A stretch of DNA of 64,000 nt from CAZDXB01 sp964509335 (lineage in GTDB: Bacteria; Bacteroidota; Ignavibacteria; Kapaibacteriales; UBA2268). The translations under genes and the position numbers were made by a program. The stretch is taken from contig CAZDXB010000014.1 of the NCBI GenBank assembly GCA_964509335.1, positions 1 through 64,000 of the forward strand. The letters are read 5' to 3'. Below the pieces are notes generated by a model that was not told the DNA's origin, did not search any database, and saw only the letters and a program-made list of their open reading frames with translations. Numbering within the stretch: the stretch's first letter is position 1; the number at the start of each line of letters is the position of its first letter. Of the stretch, positions 8,018-17,947 are shown piece after piece.

Positions 8018-10648
8018 ATGAAAGACAAACAAACGCCTTTAATGAGGCAATACAACCAGATAAAAAGCAAACACCCCAACGCCGTTCTACTTTTCCGCTT
8101 GGGCGATTTCTTTGAAACATTCGACGAAGACGCTAAAATAACCGCAAAAGTATGCGGACTTACTCTAACGAAAAGAAACAACGGAGCCGCCGGCGAATGT
8201 CCCTTAGCCGGTTTTCCGCATCATCAATTAGATTCGTATTTGCCAAAGCTAGTTAAAGCCGGCTACAGAGTCGCCGTCTGCGATCAGCTCGAAGACCCGA
8301 AAGCGTCCCGCGGCATAGTTAAAAGAGGCATAACTGAAGTAGTTACCCCGGGAGCCGCGCTTTACGAGAAATTGCTCGAAGCGAAAAAGAACAACTACCT
8401 TTCGGCTATAGCCTTTAGAAAAGAAAAACAGCGGGTAATCGCGGGCTTAGCGTTCGCCGATATTTCCACCGGGGAATTCTTCTGCGGCGAAGCGCCCGTA
8501 GAAGAATTACCCGAAATATTCGCTTCTATCGCCCCTGCGGAAATACTGATTAATAAAAGCAAAAAAGAAAAAGCAAACGAAGCCTTCGAGCGCTTGGATT
8601 ACGAGCCAGTCATAACCAAATTAGAGCCTTGGATTCTCGACGAAGAATTTGGCAGAGAAGCGCTGCTCGGGCATTTTAAAACAAAAAATTTAAAAGGTTT
8701 CGGCGTAGAAAACCTTAGCGCCGCCGTAGCCGCTTGCGGAGCTATACTTTATTATATCAAGGAAACGCAAAAAGGCAACCTATCGCATATAAAAACCTTG
8801 AGCCTATACGAGCGTTCCGAGTATATGACTCTGGATTACGCCACCCGCAGAAATCTGGAAATAGGACTATCGCTTCAGGACACTAAAGACGGCTCGCTAA
8901 TTTCTATCCTCGACAAAACCAAAACGGCTATGGGCGGAAGACTCTTCAAAAGGTGGGTTTCTCAACCGCTAATTAATTTAAAGAAAATAAAAACCCGGCG
9001 GGAAGCCGTCGAATTCTTTTTCGAAAATCGAGAAAAGAGAACCGAACTAAGAGAAACGCTAAGCGAAATAGGCGACCTAGAAAGAATAATTTCGAAAATT
9101 AGTTCCGGCAGAGCTTTGCCGCGGGATATGATTAACTTAAAAACAAGTTTAGCTAAAATCCCGGAAATAAAAGAACAAATCCACAATACCGACCTCGCTT
9201 CAATAACCGCTTTAGAAAGCAAATTGTCGGCTATGGATCCCTTAATTAAAACAATAGATTCGGCGCTTTTAGAAGACCCTTCCTCGCAACTCGGACTCGG
9301 GAACGTTTTCAAGCCCGGGTTCTCCGAAGAGTTGGACTCATACATAGACGCTAAATTTTCCGGCAAATCCTGGATTAAAAACTACCAAAACGAGGAACGG
9401 AAAAAATCCGGCATACCTTCGCTAAAAACCGGTTTCAACAACGTCTTCGGCTACTATATTGAAATAACAAAAATACATAAAAACAAAGTCCCCGAAAGAT
9501 ACGAAAGAAAACAAACACTCACTAATTCGGAAAGATACACTACGCCGGAATTGAAGGAAATCGAAGAAAAAATAATCAGCGCCGAAGAAAAAATCGAAGA
9601 AATCGAACGCGAACTGTTCGAAAAGCTAAGAGAAAAAATCGCCGAAGAAGCCAAAGCGATTCAAGAAAACGCCAAATTAATCGCCATAATAGATTGTTTG
9701 CAAAATTTAGCTCAAGCGGCGGACGAATACGATTACGAAAAACCCGAAGTTGACGATTCCGTAATACTTGATATCGAAGAAGGAAGACATCCGGTAGTAG
9801 AAAGAACCCTCGACCTCGGAAAAACATACGTCGGCAACCCGACAAAAATTAATCCCGACGAGGAGCAAATCCAAATCATAACCGGACCGAATATGTCCGG
9901 CAAATCTTGTTATTTGAGACAAATCGGACTTATTGTATTATTAGCGCAAATCGGCGGATTTGTTCCCGCGAAAAAATCGAAAATTGGAATAGTTGACAGA
10001 ATATTTACTAGAGTCGGAGCGCAAGACAACATCAGCGGCGGCGAAAGCACTTTTCTCGTTGAGATGCAGGAAGCGGCGAATATTATGAACAATTGCACAA
10101 GAAAAAGCCTCGTCCTTTTAGACGAAGTCGGCAGAGGAACGGCGACTTTCGACGGCATATCCATAGCTTGGGCTATTACGGAGCATCTGCATAACAACGT
10201 CGGAGCTAAAACGATATTCGCGACCCACTATCACGAACTAAACGACCTCGCCGACCGATACGAAAGAATTGTCAATTATAAAATCGAAGTAATCGAAGCG
10301 GGCGACTCGATTATATTCACCCATAAAGTATTGCCTGGAGCGAGCGACCACTCATTCGGCATTAACGTCGCTCAAATGGCTGGTTTGCCGAAAACCATAA
10401 CGGACAGAGCGGAAATCATTATGCGCTCTTTGGAATCCGACTCCTCCGAGATTAAACCAAAAGAACCGAACGTCAAAGCGATAAAAAGCAAAAAGCAAAA
10501 AGCGGTTAACCAACAAATGTCTATCTTCGAATTTCGAGACGACCCGCTTAGAGAACAGCTTTTAAAATTAGACTTAAACAATATGACGCCTATGGAAGGC
10601 TTGAAAATACTCGGCGAGATGAAAAAGAAAGCGAAAAAAAGAAAATAG
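8018..10648 (+). CDS. mutS: DNA mismatch repair protein MutS
   Basis: An 876-residue mismatch-recognition ATPase of normal MutS1 length. The N-terminal domain contains GDFFETF, equivalent to the Phe-x-Glu mismatch wedge. The C-terminal ABC-type ATPase has Walker A GPNMSGKS at residues 623-630, the signature region SGGESTFLVEM, Walker B LVLLDEVGRGT and the switch THYHEL. A helix-turn-helix dimer region and the usual DPLREQLL-like tail finish the protein. MutL is not in the window. Its stop is one base from the convergent histidine-kinase stop, leaving no room for a separate terminator. Confidence 0.98.
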   Translation: MKDKQTPLMRQYNQIKSKHPNAVLLFRLGDFFETFDEDAKITAKVCGLTLTKRNNGAAGECPLAGFPHHQLDSYLPKLVKAGYRVAVCDQLEDPKASRGIVKRGITEVVTPGAALYEKLLEAKKNNYLSAIAFRKEKQRVIAGLAFADISTGEFFCGEAPVEELPEIFASIAPAEILINKSKKEKANEAFERLDYEPVITKLEPWILDEEFGREALLGHFKTKNLKGFGVENLSAAVAACGAILYYIKETQKGNLSHIKTLSLYERSEYMTLDYATRRNLEIGLSLQDTKDGSLISILDKTKTAMGGRLFKRWVSQPLINLKKIKTRREAVEFFFENREKRTELRETLSEIGDLERIISKISSGRALPRDMINLKTSLAKIPEIKEQIHNTDLASITALESKLSAMDPLIKTIDSALLEDPSSQLGLGNVFKPGFSEELDSYIDAKFSGKSWIKNYQNEERKKSGIPSLKTGFNNVFGYYIEITKIHKNKVPERYERKQTLTNSERYTTPELKEIEEKIISAEEKIEEIERELFEKLREKIAEEAKAIQENAKLIAIIDCLQNLAQAADEYDYEKPEVDDSVILDIEEGRHPVVERTLDLGKTYVGNPTKINPDEEQIQIITGPNMSGKSCYLRQIGLIVLLAQIGGFVPAKKSKIGIVDRIFTRVGAQDNISGGESTFLVEMQEAANIMNNCTRKSLVLLDEVGRGTATFDGISIAWAITEHLHNNVGAKTIFATHYHELNDLADRYERIVNYKIEVIEAGDSIIFTHKVLPGASDHSFGINVAQMAGLPKTITDRAEIIMRSLESDSSEIKPKEPNVKAIKSKKQKAVNQQMSIFEFRDDPLREQLLKLDLNNMTPMEGLKILGEMKKKAKKRK

Positions 10649-10649
10649 C

Positions 10650-11942
10650 TTATTCTTCGGAAAAATCCGCCGCCGGCAATCTAACCGTTATTTGAGTGTA
10701 TTTGTCAGCTTCGCTGTCTATTTTAAAATAACCGTTATGCAAATCAATTATTCTACGAACAATTGAAAGCCCCAAACCGGAGCCTTGTTGCTCCGATACT
10801 TTACGGTCGAATTGCATATAAGCGTCTATATTCTTTATTTGCTCTTCTGTCATTCCTTTGCCGTAATCTCTAATCGCAATTTCGCACAAATCGCCCTGGT
10901 TTTCGTCTTCGGAATTTATTATTTCGCTTACTATCTCAATCTTTTTGCCCGGCTCTGAATACTTGATAGCGTTGTCGATTATCTCTTCGGTCATTTTTCT
11001 TAAATATATTTCCGACATAGCTATCGCGCATTCCGCTAAATCCAATGACAAATCCTCCTCTCTTCCGCAATCCTTTAGTTTCATCATAGCGGTCTCGAAA
11101 ATTAAAGATTTTGCGTCGGGAGCTACTTCTCTTTGTAGTTGCATTATATCGTAAACGTTCGTCGAGAGTATCGATAAATTCGCGAAGAATAAATAATTCT
11201 CAAAAAGTTTCTTGAGCCTCGTGGCGGATGTGTGAATATCCTCGAGCATTTCGTGAGCTTCCTCGACTTCCGTAGTCTCGTAATACTTGAGCAGAAAATC
11301 GGCGAAGCCTAAAATTTGATTAATTGGAGTTCTTACTTCGTGAGGAATCGACATACTTAGATTTGAACGCAAACTCTCGAACTTTTCAGCCATATTCTTC
11401 TGATTCTCAACCAATTTCATTGTCCTGTATGCTACCTGTTGGTCAAGTAAATCTTTGTTTTTTTGGAATTTTTTCCTTAGAATAAAGTTCTCAATAGTAG
11501 AAGAATAGATACTGGCAATAACGTTCAAGCACTCATACAATTCTTCCGTGTATTCTTTAGGAGTAGCCCCAACCGAAAGAATGACCAAACCGTTGACTCC
11601 TTTGAACTTTAAAAGCGGACAAACTATATGATAAGCCCCGTTAAACTTTGCGTCATCCGCGACGCTCTTTTTGTCCCTCAAAGCAATACCCAACGCGCCT
11701 TTTTCCGAAAGTTTCCCAAAAGCCTCTTCGGCGTTTTCTTCAATCTTTTTTGGATTGGTTTTTTCCAAATTGAATTCAAATTCGTTTTCGTCTAAAATGA
11801 ACAGCGCGGCGTATCTTGCGCTCGGGAACTTCATAAAAAGCTCGAGACCGTCGGAATAAACGCTAGATAAATTTTCCTCGTTTATTCGATTAGTGGCGTA
11901 TTCTTTAATCGCTTTCGTTAGCTCAAGATTTTTAGCAAACAT
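10650..11942 (-). CDS. Soluble sensor histidine kinase with GAF-like N-terminus
   Basis: A 430-residue kinase with no membrane segment. Residues 1-155 form a GAF-like sensory region, followed by a coiled linker and a HisKA dimerisation helix with SIPHEVRTPINQ, in which His201 is the expected phospho-acceptor. The HATPase domain has N box NAIKYSEPG, G1 DYGKGM and G2 GSGLGLSIV. A strong Shine-Dalgarno (AAGGAGA) precedes its ATG. It is the last gene of an operon with an HDOD protein 11 bases upstream and a 108-residue protein before that. No receiver domain or response regulator is in the operon, so its partner is elsewhere. Confidence 0.88.
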   Translation of the reverse strand: MFAKNLELTKAIKEYATNRINEENLSSVYSDGLELFMKFPSARYAALFILDENEFEFNLEKTNPKKIEENAEEAFGKLSEKGALGIALRDKKSVADDAKFNGAYHIVCPLLKFKGVNGLVILSVGATPKEYTEELYECLNVIASIYSSTIENFILRKKFQKNKDLLDQQVAYRTMKLVENQKNMAEKFESLRSNLSMSIPHEVRTPINQILGFADFLLKYYETTEVEEAHEMLEDIHTSATRLKKLFENYLFFANLSILSTNVYDIMQLQREVAPDAKSLIFETAMMKLKDCGREEDLSLDLAECAIAMSEIYLRKMTEEIIDNAIKYSEPGKKIEIVSEIINSEDENQGDLCEIAIRDYGKGMTEEQIKNIDAYMQFDRKVSEQQGSGLGLSIVRRIIDLHNGYFKIDSEADKYTQITVRLPAADFSEE

Positions 11943-11953
11943 TTACGTCTCCT

Positions 11954-12802
11954 TTACGTTTGTAAAAGGATTGAAACGGCTTGATTGTAATTTTCGATGA
12001 ACTTTTTATATGACTTAGCAATCGAATCGTCTTTTAATTTTAACACGTCCCAAACCTCGGGGTTCGGCTTGTGAACGTAATCGTCGCCCGCGTAGCCCAT
12101 CTCTAACGCTCTCGCCAATATATTGGAAACGTGAACGCAAGCTGTCAACAAATTCGGCTCGTCGCCGGCAAATCCGCTTGAATGGTATCGGATTGAATTA
12201 ACAAAAGAATCGGGCAAACCCCAAGTTCGCGCTAATGCTTCCCCCGCTAAAGTGTGATTAACTCCAAAAACAGCGTCCTCTGCTTCTTCTATACTCTTTT
12301 CATTCTCTTCGGAATATCTAATCACTTGCTTATAATCGTCCTTGAAAACGTCGGCAAAGAAAAGCTTGCCAATATCGTGAATCAAGCCGGCTAAAAAATA
12401 ATTCTCTATGTTCTTTACCCCGATTTCAATTCCAATTAACCTAGTGATTACGCCCACGCCTATAGAATGCTTCCATAAATCTATTATTGAAAATGTCTGA
12501 AAAGTAGAATCGGATTTGAATAAGTTCATTACCGATAATGAAATAACCAAATTTTTCACTTCTTCAAAACCCAAATGAAAAATTGAGTCGGTGATTGTCT
12601 CTACTTTAGCCTTCAAAGAATAAATCGGCGAATTGACGGTTTTTATTATTTTAGTCGAAGCCGCTATATCCTGAGTAATGATTATAGCTACGTCGTTTAC
12701 CGATGAACGGGGATTTGACATCACGTCTAATAGCGAAGTGTAAATCGTCGGCAAAGTCGGCAAATCTTCCGCGTCTTTTAATAATTCTTCTATAGGATTC
12801 AT
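11954..12802 (-). CDS. HDOD domain protein
   Basis: A 282-residue protein made almost entirely of an HDOD domain, a relative of HD phosphohydrolases found in signalling proteins. The opening EELLKDAEDLPTLPTIYTSLL and the central IHDIGKLFFADVF are typical. An HD dipeptide remains at IHDIGK, but HDOD domains usually lack the full metal-binding set and are thought to act through protein contacts. It sits between a 108-residue protein (17 bases upstream) and a histidine kinase (11 bases downstream), so it probably takes part in the same signal path. Confidence 0.88.
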   Translation of the reverse strand: MNPIEELLKDAEDLPTLPTIYTSLLDVMSNPRSSVNDVAIIITQDIAASTKIIKTVNSPIYSLKAKVETITDSIFHLGFEEVKNLVISLSVMNLFKSDSTFQTFSIIDLWKHSIGVGVITRLIGIEIGVKNIENYFLAGLIHDIGKLFFADVFKDDYKQVIRYSEENEKSIEEAEDAVFGVNHTLAGEALARTWGLPDSFVNSIRYHSSGFAGDEPNLLTACVHVSNILARALEMGYAGDDYVHKPNPEVWDVLKLKDDSIAKSYKKFIENYNQAVSILLQT

Positions 12803-12819
12803 AAATTCTCTTCTATTTC

Positions 12820-13146
12820 CTACTTAATTTTACTAGCGGCGTTCATCAAGCCTATATTATAAATTTCCCATTCAAATTTATTCGATGGTTTCCACTTCAA
12901 ACGCTTATTAAACTGTTCCTCGGCGACTTTCTTTACTTCGTCGCTTATCTTGGAAGCGCCTTCAATGTCCGAATCGTCTTCAGTTTTAATATTAACCTGA
13001 TGAACGCCCCAAGTTTTTAATACATTCAAATGCTTGGCGGTTAAAGTCGCTCCAGCGCCGACCAAAGTTTGGCCAAAACTATTCAAAACGGGACTCGCTA
13101 ATACGCTTCCTTCTTCGAGTTCTTCTAATGAAACCTTCTTAGGCAT
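12820..13146 (-). CDS. Small cytosolic protein resembling the N-terminal module of HD-GYP/HDOD proteins
   Basis: A 108-residue soluble protein. Its first half, VSLEELEEGSVLASPVLN followed by GQTLVGAGATLTAKHL and a WGV element, resembles the small beta-rich module often found at the N-terminus of HD-GYP and HDOD proteins (DUF3391-like). Here the module is a separate gene placed directly before an HDOD gene. The second half is charged and helical. It is the first gene of the three-gene signalling operon. A function beyond partnering with the HDOD protein cannot be claimed. Confidence 0.65.
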   Translation of the reverse strand: MPKKVSLEELEEGSVLASPVLNSFGQTLVGAGATLTAKHLNVLKTWGVHQVNIKTEDDSDIEGASKISDEVKKVAEEQFNKRLKWKPSNKFEWEIYNIGLMNAASKIK

Positions 13147-13245
13147 TTATTATTTCCCTCAAATCTTATATATTTGAAAAATAAAGTTGAATAATCGGCG
13201 ATATTTCAACTTTCAAAATTGTATATTAAAAAAAATTATTCGAAA

Positions 13246-13932
13246 ATGCAAAGAATTAAGGCGGACAAAATAATAAAAACGAAAAGGAAAACGCTTCAAC
13301 TACGAGTGGACGGAGACGGAAAAATCATCGTGCGAGCTCCTCTCGAAGCTCCCGACGGCTATATCGACAAGTTCATAGAACAGCGAAGCGAATGGATATT
13401 AGAAAAGAAAAAAGAAATATCTCGAAAAAAGAAGGAAATGCCGCGATATAAATTCGAAAACGGCGAAAAATTCAAATGCTTCGGCGTAGAATACACTTTA
13501 CGAATTAGGAATAATCAAGAATACGACTTGATGCAAAAAAACTCTAATCTTTTTTTGCGAGAAAGAGCCAGAATAGCCGGCAAAGAATTAATTAAAGCTT
13601 GGTATAAAGACCACTCAAAGATTTATTTCAGGAACAGAACCGCTTTTTTCGCCGACCAACTAGGATTAAAATACAATCAAGTCAAAGTGTCGAACGCTTT
13701 AAGAAAATTCGCTTCCTGCTCGGCTAAAGGCAATCTGAACTTCTCTTGGCGATTGGCGCTGGCTCCTACGGAAATAGCCGATTATATTATTATTCACGAA
13801 TTAGCGCACCTAGTCGAATTCAATCATTCAAAAAGATTTTGGAAGCTAGTCGGTAAAATTATGCCCGATTACAAGAAAAAAGAAAAATGGCTTAAAGACA
13901 AGGGACACACTCTTTATATTGAGGGATTTTAA
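13246..13932 (+). CDS. YgjP-like zinc metallopeptidase domain protein (DUF45)
   Basis: A 228-residue protein with the zincin motif HELAHLVEFNHSKRFW, in which HExxH and the following N-H-S-x-x-F-W match the YgjP/DUF45 family (also called M48-like or WLM-related). The N-terminal beta-rich half carries KRKTLQLRVDGDGKIIVRAP, usual for the family. The biological substrate is unknown. The ATG at 13246 is preferred over the in-frame TTG at 13219, although neither has a clear Shine-Dalgarno. Its stop overlaps the convergent addA stop by 4 bases. A TATATTTG element lies at 13166-13173 upstream. Confidence 0.82.
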   Translation: MQRIKADKIIKTKRKTLQLRVDGDGKIIVRAPLEAPDGYIDKFIEQRSEWILEKKKEISRKKKEMPRYKFENGEKFKCFGVEYTLRIRNNQEYDLMQKNSNLFLRERARIAGKELIKAWYKDHSKIYFRNRTAFFADQLGLKYNQVKVSNALRKFASCSAKGNLNFSWRLALAPTEIADYIIIHELAHLVEFNHSKRFWKLVGKIMPDYKKKEKWLKDKGHTLYIEGF

Positions 13933-16900
13933 AATGATTTTATTTTCTTTATCTCGCGTTTTAGCTCTTTTTCCGACTCCCTTAATTCACTTTCGTCCCA
14001 ACGAAAATCGTAAATCCATTCGTTTTCGCTTTTTTCTTTTCCGGCTAACTTAGTGAAAAGAAGTTTGGCTTTATATTCTTTTTCCCCGGCATTCATTTTC
14101 GAAAGCAAATAAGAATAAATCTTCATTTGCAATTCATAATTAGCCGCCGCTCGCTTCATTTCGTCTTTATTCGCGACCGCCCCCGTCTTCCAGTCCCATA
14201 TTTCATAAGTATCGCCGTCGCGCGTTAGCAAATCAATTTGAGCGACTAAAAAATCTCCGTTTAAAGGATAATACAACTTATACTCTTTTTCGGACTCCAA
14301 AATACGCGTTAAATTTTTCTTTATGAATCGCGTGGAAACGGTAGAGCGAATTTCATCGGCGATGCTATCGATTACTTCCGCTTCGTAAAAAACGCCCGCT
14401 TTCGCGAGTCCTCTTTCCGTTACAATTTTTAGACTTTCTTCGTTTATCTCGCCTTCTTTGCTAATCCATAAATCCATATTTTCCATCGCGTAATGAAAAG
14501 CGGAGCCAGTCGCTCTAGCCTCCGGCTCATTATCGCTTTCCGATTCCGTCTCAAAGCCCACTTTTGTATCGAATAACGCTCTGCTGTCTGGAAATCCTAA
14601 TTTATACCTCGCTACGAAATCGGTTTTGTCTTCCGCGTTAAACAACAAAAACTGAGTTGCCGAATAGACTTCGTTCTCGACGGAAGTCTCTATTGAATCC
14701 AATACTAATTCCGGTTGAATCGCCGGTTTATCGGCTTCTTTTGCTTTAGCTACGCCGCTTCCGACTTCCGTTACTATATCGACGGAAAACTTGGCGTCGA
14801 ATGTCTTAACTTCGTTTCCGTCGTAAGCTTTAAGTTCGCGTTCAATATCCAAGTTCTTTCGTTCCGCCAATGAATCGGGGTTTTCGCCTAATCCGTCCAA
14901 AATTAAACTAAATAATCCCTGAGCGCTATGAAAAGAATTCTTTCCTCGCTTCAACTTAGCCGAAAAGATTAATCGTTTTTTAGCTCTCGTCATCGCTACG
15001 TAAAGAATTCTCTTTTCCTCGGCGTTCTCAGCGTCTTCTTGTCTTTTGCCGAAAAAGAAATTCGCCGGAGTTTTATACTTTTTTATCGCTCCAAACTCTG
15101 GGTCTAAAGACTTCAAATCAAAGACCAAACCGTAATCGTCGTCCACAAAATAAGAACCTTTGTTTCCCTTTCCCGAATTAAGGTCGTAAAGCGCGACTAC
15201 GTCGAATTCCAAGCCTTTCGCGGCATGAATAGTCGTTACCTTTACGGCGTCGTCCTCGGTTTGCAAAGGCGCCTCGCTTTCGGATACGCTTTCTCTATTT
15301 ATTAAATCTATCTCTTCGACAAAATCGAATAAATTGTTGAATCCCCTCGCTTCGAACTCTCTGGCATAGTCCGTCAACTTAGTCAAGTTAGCTTCCGCCT
15401 GTTCTTTCGACGGAGACTCCGAAACGGCGCCGTACCAACCGCACCTTTCTATTATTTTTCTTATTAAACACGGAATAGCCAATATCGAAGCGAATCTCGA
15501 TAGCTCCTCTAAAATATCCTTAGCTCTCTTTATCCATATATTACCCGAGAAGTCGGAATTGTTTTCGGACAATGATTTCAACTTTTCCCACAGCGTTGCC
15601 TTTTTATCTCCGGACTTTTTAATCAAATACAAATCAGTTTCGCTAAGACCAAAGTACGGCGATTTTAAAGCGGCGGCTAAGGAAAGCTCGTCCTGTCTAT
15701 TGTACAAAAACTTCAGAATAGAAATAATATCGACGACCTCCTGCGACTGGTAAAATTCTTTGCCCGCCGTTAGAACATAGGGAACGCCGTTTTTTTGGAA
15801 TTCGGTTACAAGCTCTCCTATTCTTGTTTTTGAGCGAGCCAAAACGGCGACGTCCTTGTAATCCAAATCCGAATTCCCCTCCGTTAATTCGATTATTCGC
15901 TTCGTCAGATTTTCCGCTTCGCTCGGCGCTTCGTTATTTTCCTCGTCGGGTATCGTTAAAAGAAATTCCGCGTCCCCTAAATCGCCTTCGTTTAAATCTA
16001 TTGGCGACTCCCCCTTCTTGTATCTCTCAAAAAATTCCTCTTCGTCAACGAAACAAACAAAAGGAGAGTATTCCGCTTCGAATTCTGAATCGCCGACGCT
16101 CATTATTGTCTCGCAAATTTCATCGGCGATAGCGGGAATTACGGGCTTGTTCTTGTGTCTGAAGGAAACCGTAAGCTCGATTTTCCCAGCCGCTTCGGTT
16201 TCGCTTTTCGGCTTCTCGCGTCCTAAAGAAGTTTTAAAATCATTTGAAATCTCCCCGTCGTTTAATTTCCGCTTGTTAACTTCGACAATCTCGTCGGCGG
16301 CTTCGTTAAAAACTCTTACGTCGGCGTTCCTAAATCCGTAAATGCTCTGCTTCGAGTCGCCGACTATAAATAAATTCGACTGGGCTAAATCCGTTTTGCC
16401 CTCCAATTCCGGCGTCAGACGCTTTATTATATCGTACTGTATCTTGTTGGTGTCCTGAAACTCGTCAACCAGCAAATACTTAATCTCGCTTCGTATTTTC
16501 TTAGCCGTTTTTTCGTCGTCGAGAACTTTTTTCGCTAAAATTAGCAAGTCCTCAAAATCCAAACCGGAAGCCTCCAATTTATAATCGCGCATTATCTCTT
16601 CCGTTTCCATCGCCACTTGATGTATTACGCGGCTATGCTCAATCGTCTCTTTTTGTTTGTCGCGGTTTTCCCAAGCGTCTATGTATTTCTTTAGCGTTTC
16701 GAATTCTTTTAGTAAACTGTTAGCTTTTTCACAAATATCGAGACGGCTCTCTATTAAATCGTCGGAAACTTTTTTAAAAAGTTTAAAATCGCTTTTCAAG
16801 ATTTTAAGTTGACGCATTTTTTCAATAATCATACTTATTGACAAGAAAAAATCTTCGGCGTTTTTTGTGGATAAGTCGCTAAAATCAAGACCCGCCAGCT

Positions 16901-17645
16901 CCTCTGACAAATGTCTTAAATTGCCCGACGTTTTTTCTTTACTAACGCAATCCGCCGCGGTTTCAAACGCTGAAGACAATTCTTTAAAAACTCTAGAGTA
17001 TTTCTTTGCGAAAAATTCTAAAAAAGCTTCGCTTAATTTATCGGACAGTTCGTCCACAGTTAAGTCTTTGTAAAATTCGCGAGCGCGAAATAGAACGTCT
17101 CTCTTAGTAAGCAATGCTTTTAAAAATCCAATTATTTCGTCTTTGCCGTAAACGCGAATAATATCTCTAGTCTTTTCGTCTTCGTCGATTTTTACGGCGA
17201 GAGCTTCCTGAATCGAATCGTTCATAATACGAATCCTATCCGCTTCGGAAAGTTCGCGGAAGTTTGGCTGGACGCCCGCTTCTACCGGATAATCCCTTAA
17301 TATACTCGAGCAAAAGCTGTGTATGGTCGAAATCCTTGTCGAATGTAGTCGCTCCCTTATTACCTGTAGCCTATCGAGTTTATCGCGAGACTGTCTCTTC
17401 TCTTTAATTTTCTCCTCAATATTAGTCGAGATTCTTGAGTATATCTCCGAAGCCGCTTTCTTAGTAAAAGTAATCGCGGCTATATCCCTTGGCGACAGCA
17501 ATTTCTTTTCGTCGAGAAGCAAATCGACGCATCTGTTTTCCAAAACGTATGTTTTCCCAGAACCGGCGTTCGCCGTTAACGATAAATGTCTATCGGACGC
17601 TTGAGCTATTAACTGTTCTCTCGTCGGCTTTTTTTCTCGTTCCAT
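13929..17645 (-). CDS. addA: AddA/RecB-type ATP-dependent helicase-nuclease
   Basis: A 1238-residue UvrD-superfamily protein. Walker A is NAGSGKT at residues 26-32, FTKKAASEI (motif Ia) follows, and DEFQDTN and the later helicase motifs (VTTIHAAKGLEFD, YVAMTRAKKRL) are all present. The C-terminus carries a RecB-family nuclease: Asp1138 in QIDLL, Asp1151 and Lys1153 in WDWKTG, and the QxxxY motif Q1173-Y1177. This is the architecture of AddA, which resects double-strand breaks for recombination. No AddB lies next to it, unlike in many genomes. It converges with the metallopeptidase gene with a 4-base overlap of stops. RecB is the alternative name. Confidence 0.88.
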   Translation of the reverse strand: MEREKKPTREQLIAQASDRHLSLTANAGSGKTYVLENRCVDLLLDEKKLLSPRDIAAITFTKKAASEIYSRISTNIEEKIKEKRQSRDKLDRLQVIRERLHSTRISTIHSFCSSILRDYPVEAGVQPNFRELSEADRIRIMNDSIQEALAVKIDEDEKTRDIIRVYGKDEIIGFLKALLTKRDVLFRAREFYKDLTVDELSDKLSEAFLEFFAKKYSRVFKELSSAFETAADCVSKEKTSGNLRHLSEELAGLDFSDLSTKNAEDFFLSISMIIEKMRQLKILKSDFKLFKKVSDDLIESRLDICEKANSLLKEFETLKKYIDAWENRDKQKETIEHSRVIHQVAMETEEIMRDYKLEASGLDFEDLLILAKKVLDDEKTAKKIRSEIKYLLVDEFQDTNKIQYDIIKRLTPELEGKTDLAQSNLFIVGDSKQSIYGFRNADVRVFNEAADEIVEVNKRKLNDGEISNDFKTSLGREKPKSETEAAGKIELTVSFRHKNKPVIPAIADEICETIMSVGDSEFEAEYSPFVCFVDEEEFFERYKKGESPIDLNEGDLGDAEFLLTIPDEENNEAPSEAENLTKRIIELTEGNSDLDYKDVAVLARSKTRIGELVTEFQKNGVPYVLTAGKEFYQSQEVVDIISILKFLYNRQDELSLAAALKSPYFGLSETDLYLIKKSGDKKATLWEKLKSLSENNSDFSGNIWIKRAKDILEELSRFASILAIPCLIRKIIERCGWYGAVSESPSKEQAEANLTKLTDYAREFEARGFNNLFDFVEEIDLINRESVSESEAPLQTEDDAVKVTTIHAAKGLEFDVVALYDLNSGKGNKGSYFVDDDYGLVFDLKSLDPEFGAIKKYKTPANFFFGKRQEDAENAEEKRILYVAMTRAKKRLIFSAKLKRGKNSFHSAQGLFSLILDGLGENPDSLAERKNLDIERELKAYDGNEVKTFDAKFSVDIVTEVGSGVAKAKEADKPAIQPELVLDSIETSVENEVYSATQFLLFNAEDKTDFVARYKLGFPDSRALFDTKVGFETESESDNEPEARATGSAFHYAMENMDLWISKEGEINEESLKIVTERGLAKAGVFYEAEVIDSIADEIRSTVSTRFIKKNLTRILESEKEYKLYYPLNGDFLVAQIDLLTRDGDTYEIWDWKTGAVANKDEMKRAAANYELQMKIYSYLLSKMNAGEKEYKAKLLFTKLAGKEKSENEWIYDFRWDESELRESEKELKREIKKIKSF

Positions 17646-17716
17646 AATATAACTTCAAGTATGATTTTTATTAACAAAACTAAAAAAAATCGTTTAAACT
17701 AAATTAAGAAAATAGC

Positions 17717-17747
17717 TTGCATTCCCCTTCAATAATGATTATATTTG
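17717..17747 (+). promoter_or_regulatory. Bacteroidota-type promoter for the initiator tRNA
   Basis: TTG at 17717-17719 is separated by 20 bases from TATATTTG at 17740-17747, fitting the TTG/TAnnTTTG (-33/-7) consensus of the primary sigma factor in Bacteroidota. The expected start lies about five bases beyond, seven or so before the tRNA 5' end at 17760. The match is by eye. Confidence 0.65.
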
Positions 17748-17759
17748 TAGTTCATACAT

Positions 17760-17832
<73 letters not shown>

Positions 17833-17834
17833 CT

Positions 17835-17870
17835 AAAGCTTTTTAACGGAAAAGTTAAAAGGCTTTTTTT
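17835..17870 (+). terminator. Terminator after tRNA-fMet
   Basis: AAGCTTTTTAAC pairs with GTTAAAAGGCTT across a GGAAAA loop with one mismatch, and a T run follows. It lies directly after the tRNA, so the tRNA appears to be a single-gene transcript. Confidence 0.8.
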
Positions 17871-17947
17871 ATGTAACCGCTTTTTATTGCTCCTAATACT
17901 CGTCGGTATGGTTCTAAGCCTTATTTCCCCGGGTAAAGTTCTAAAAT

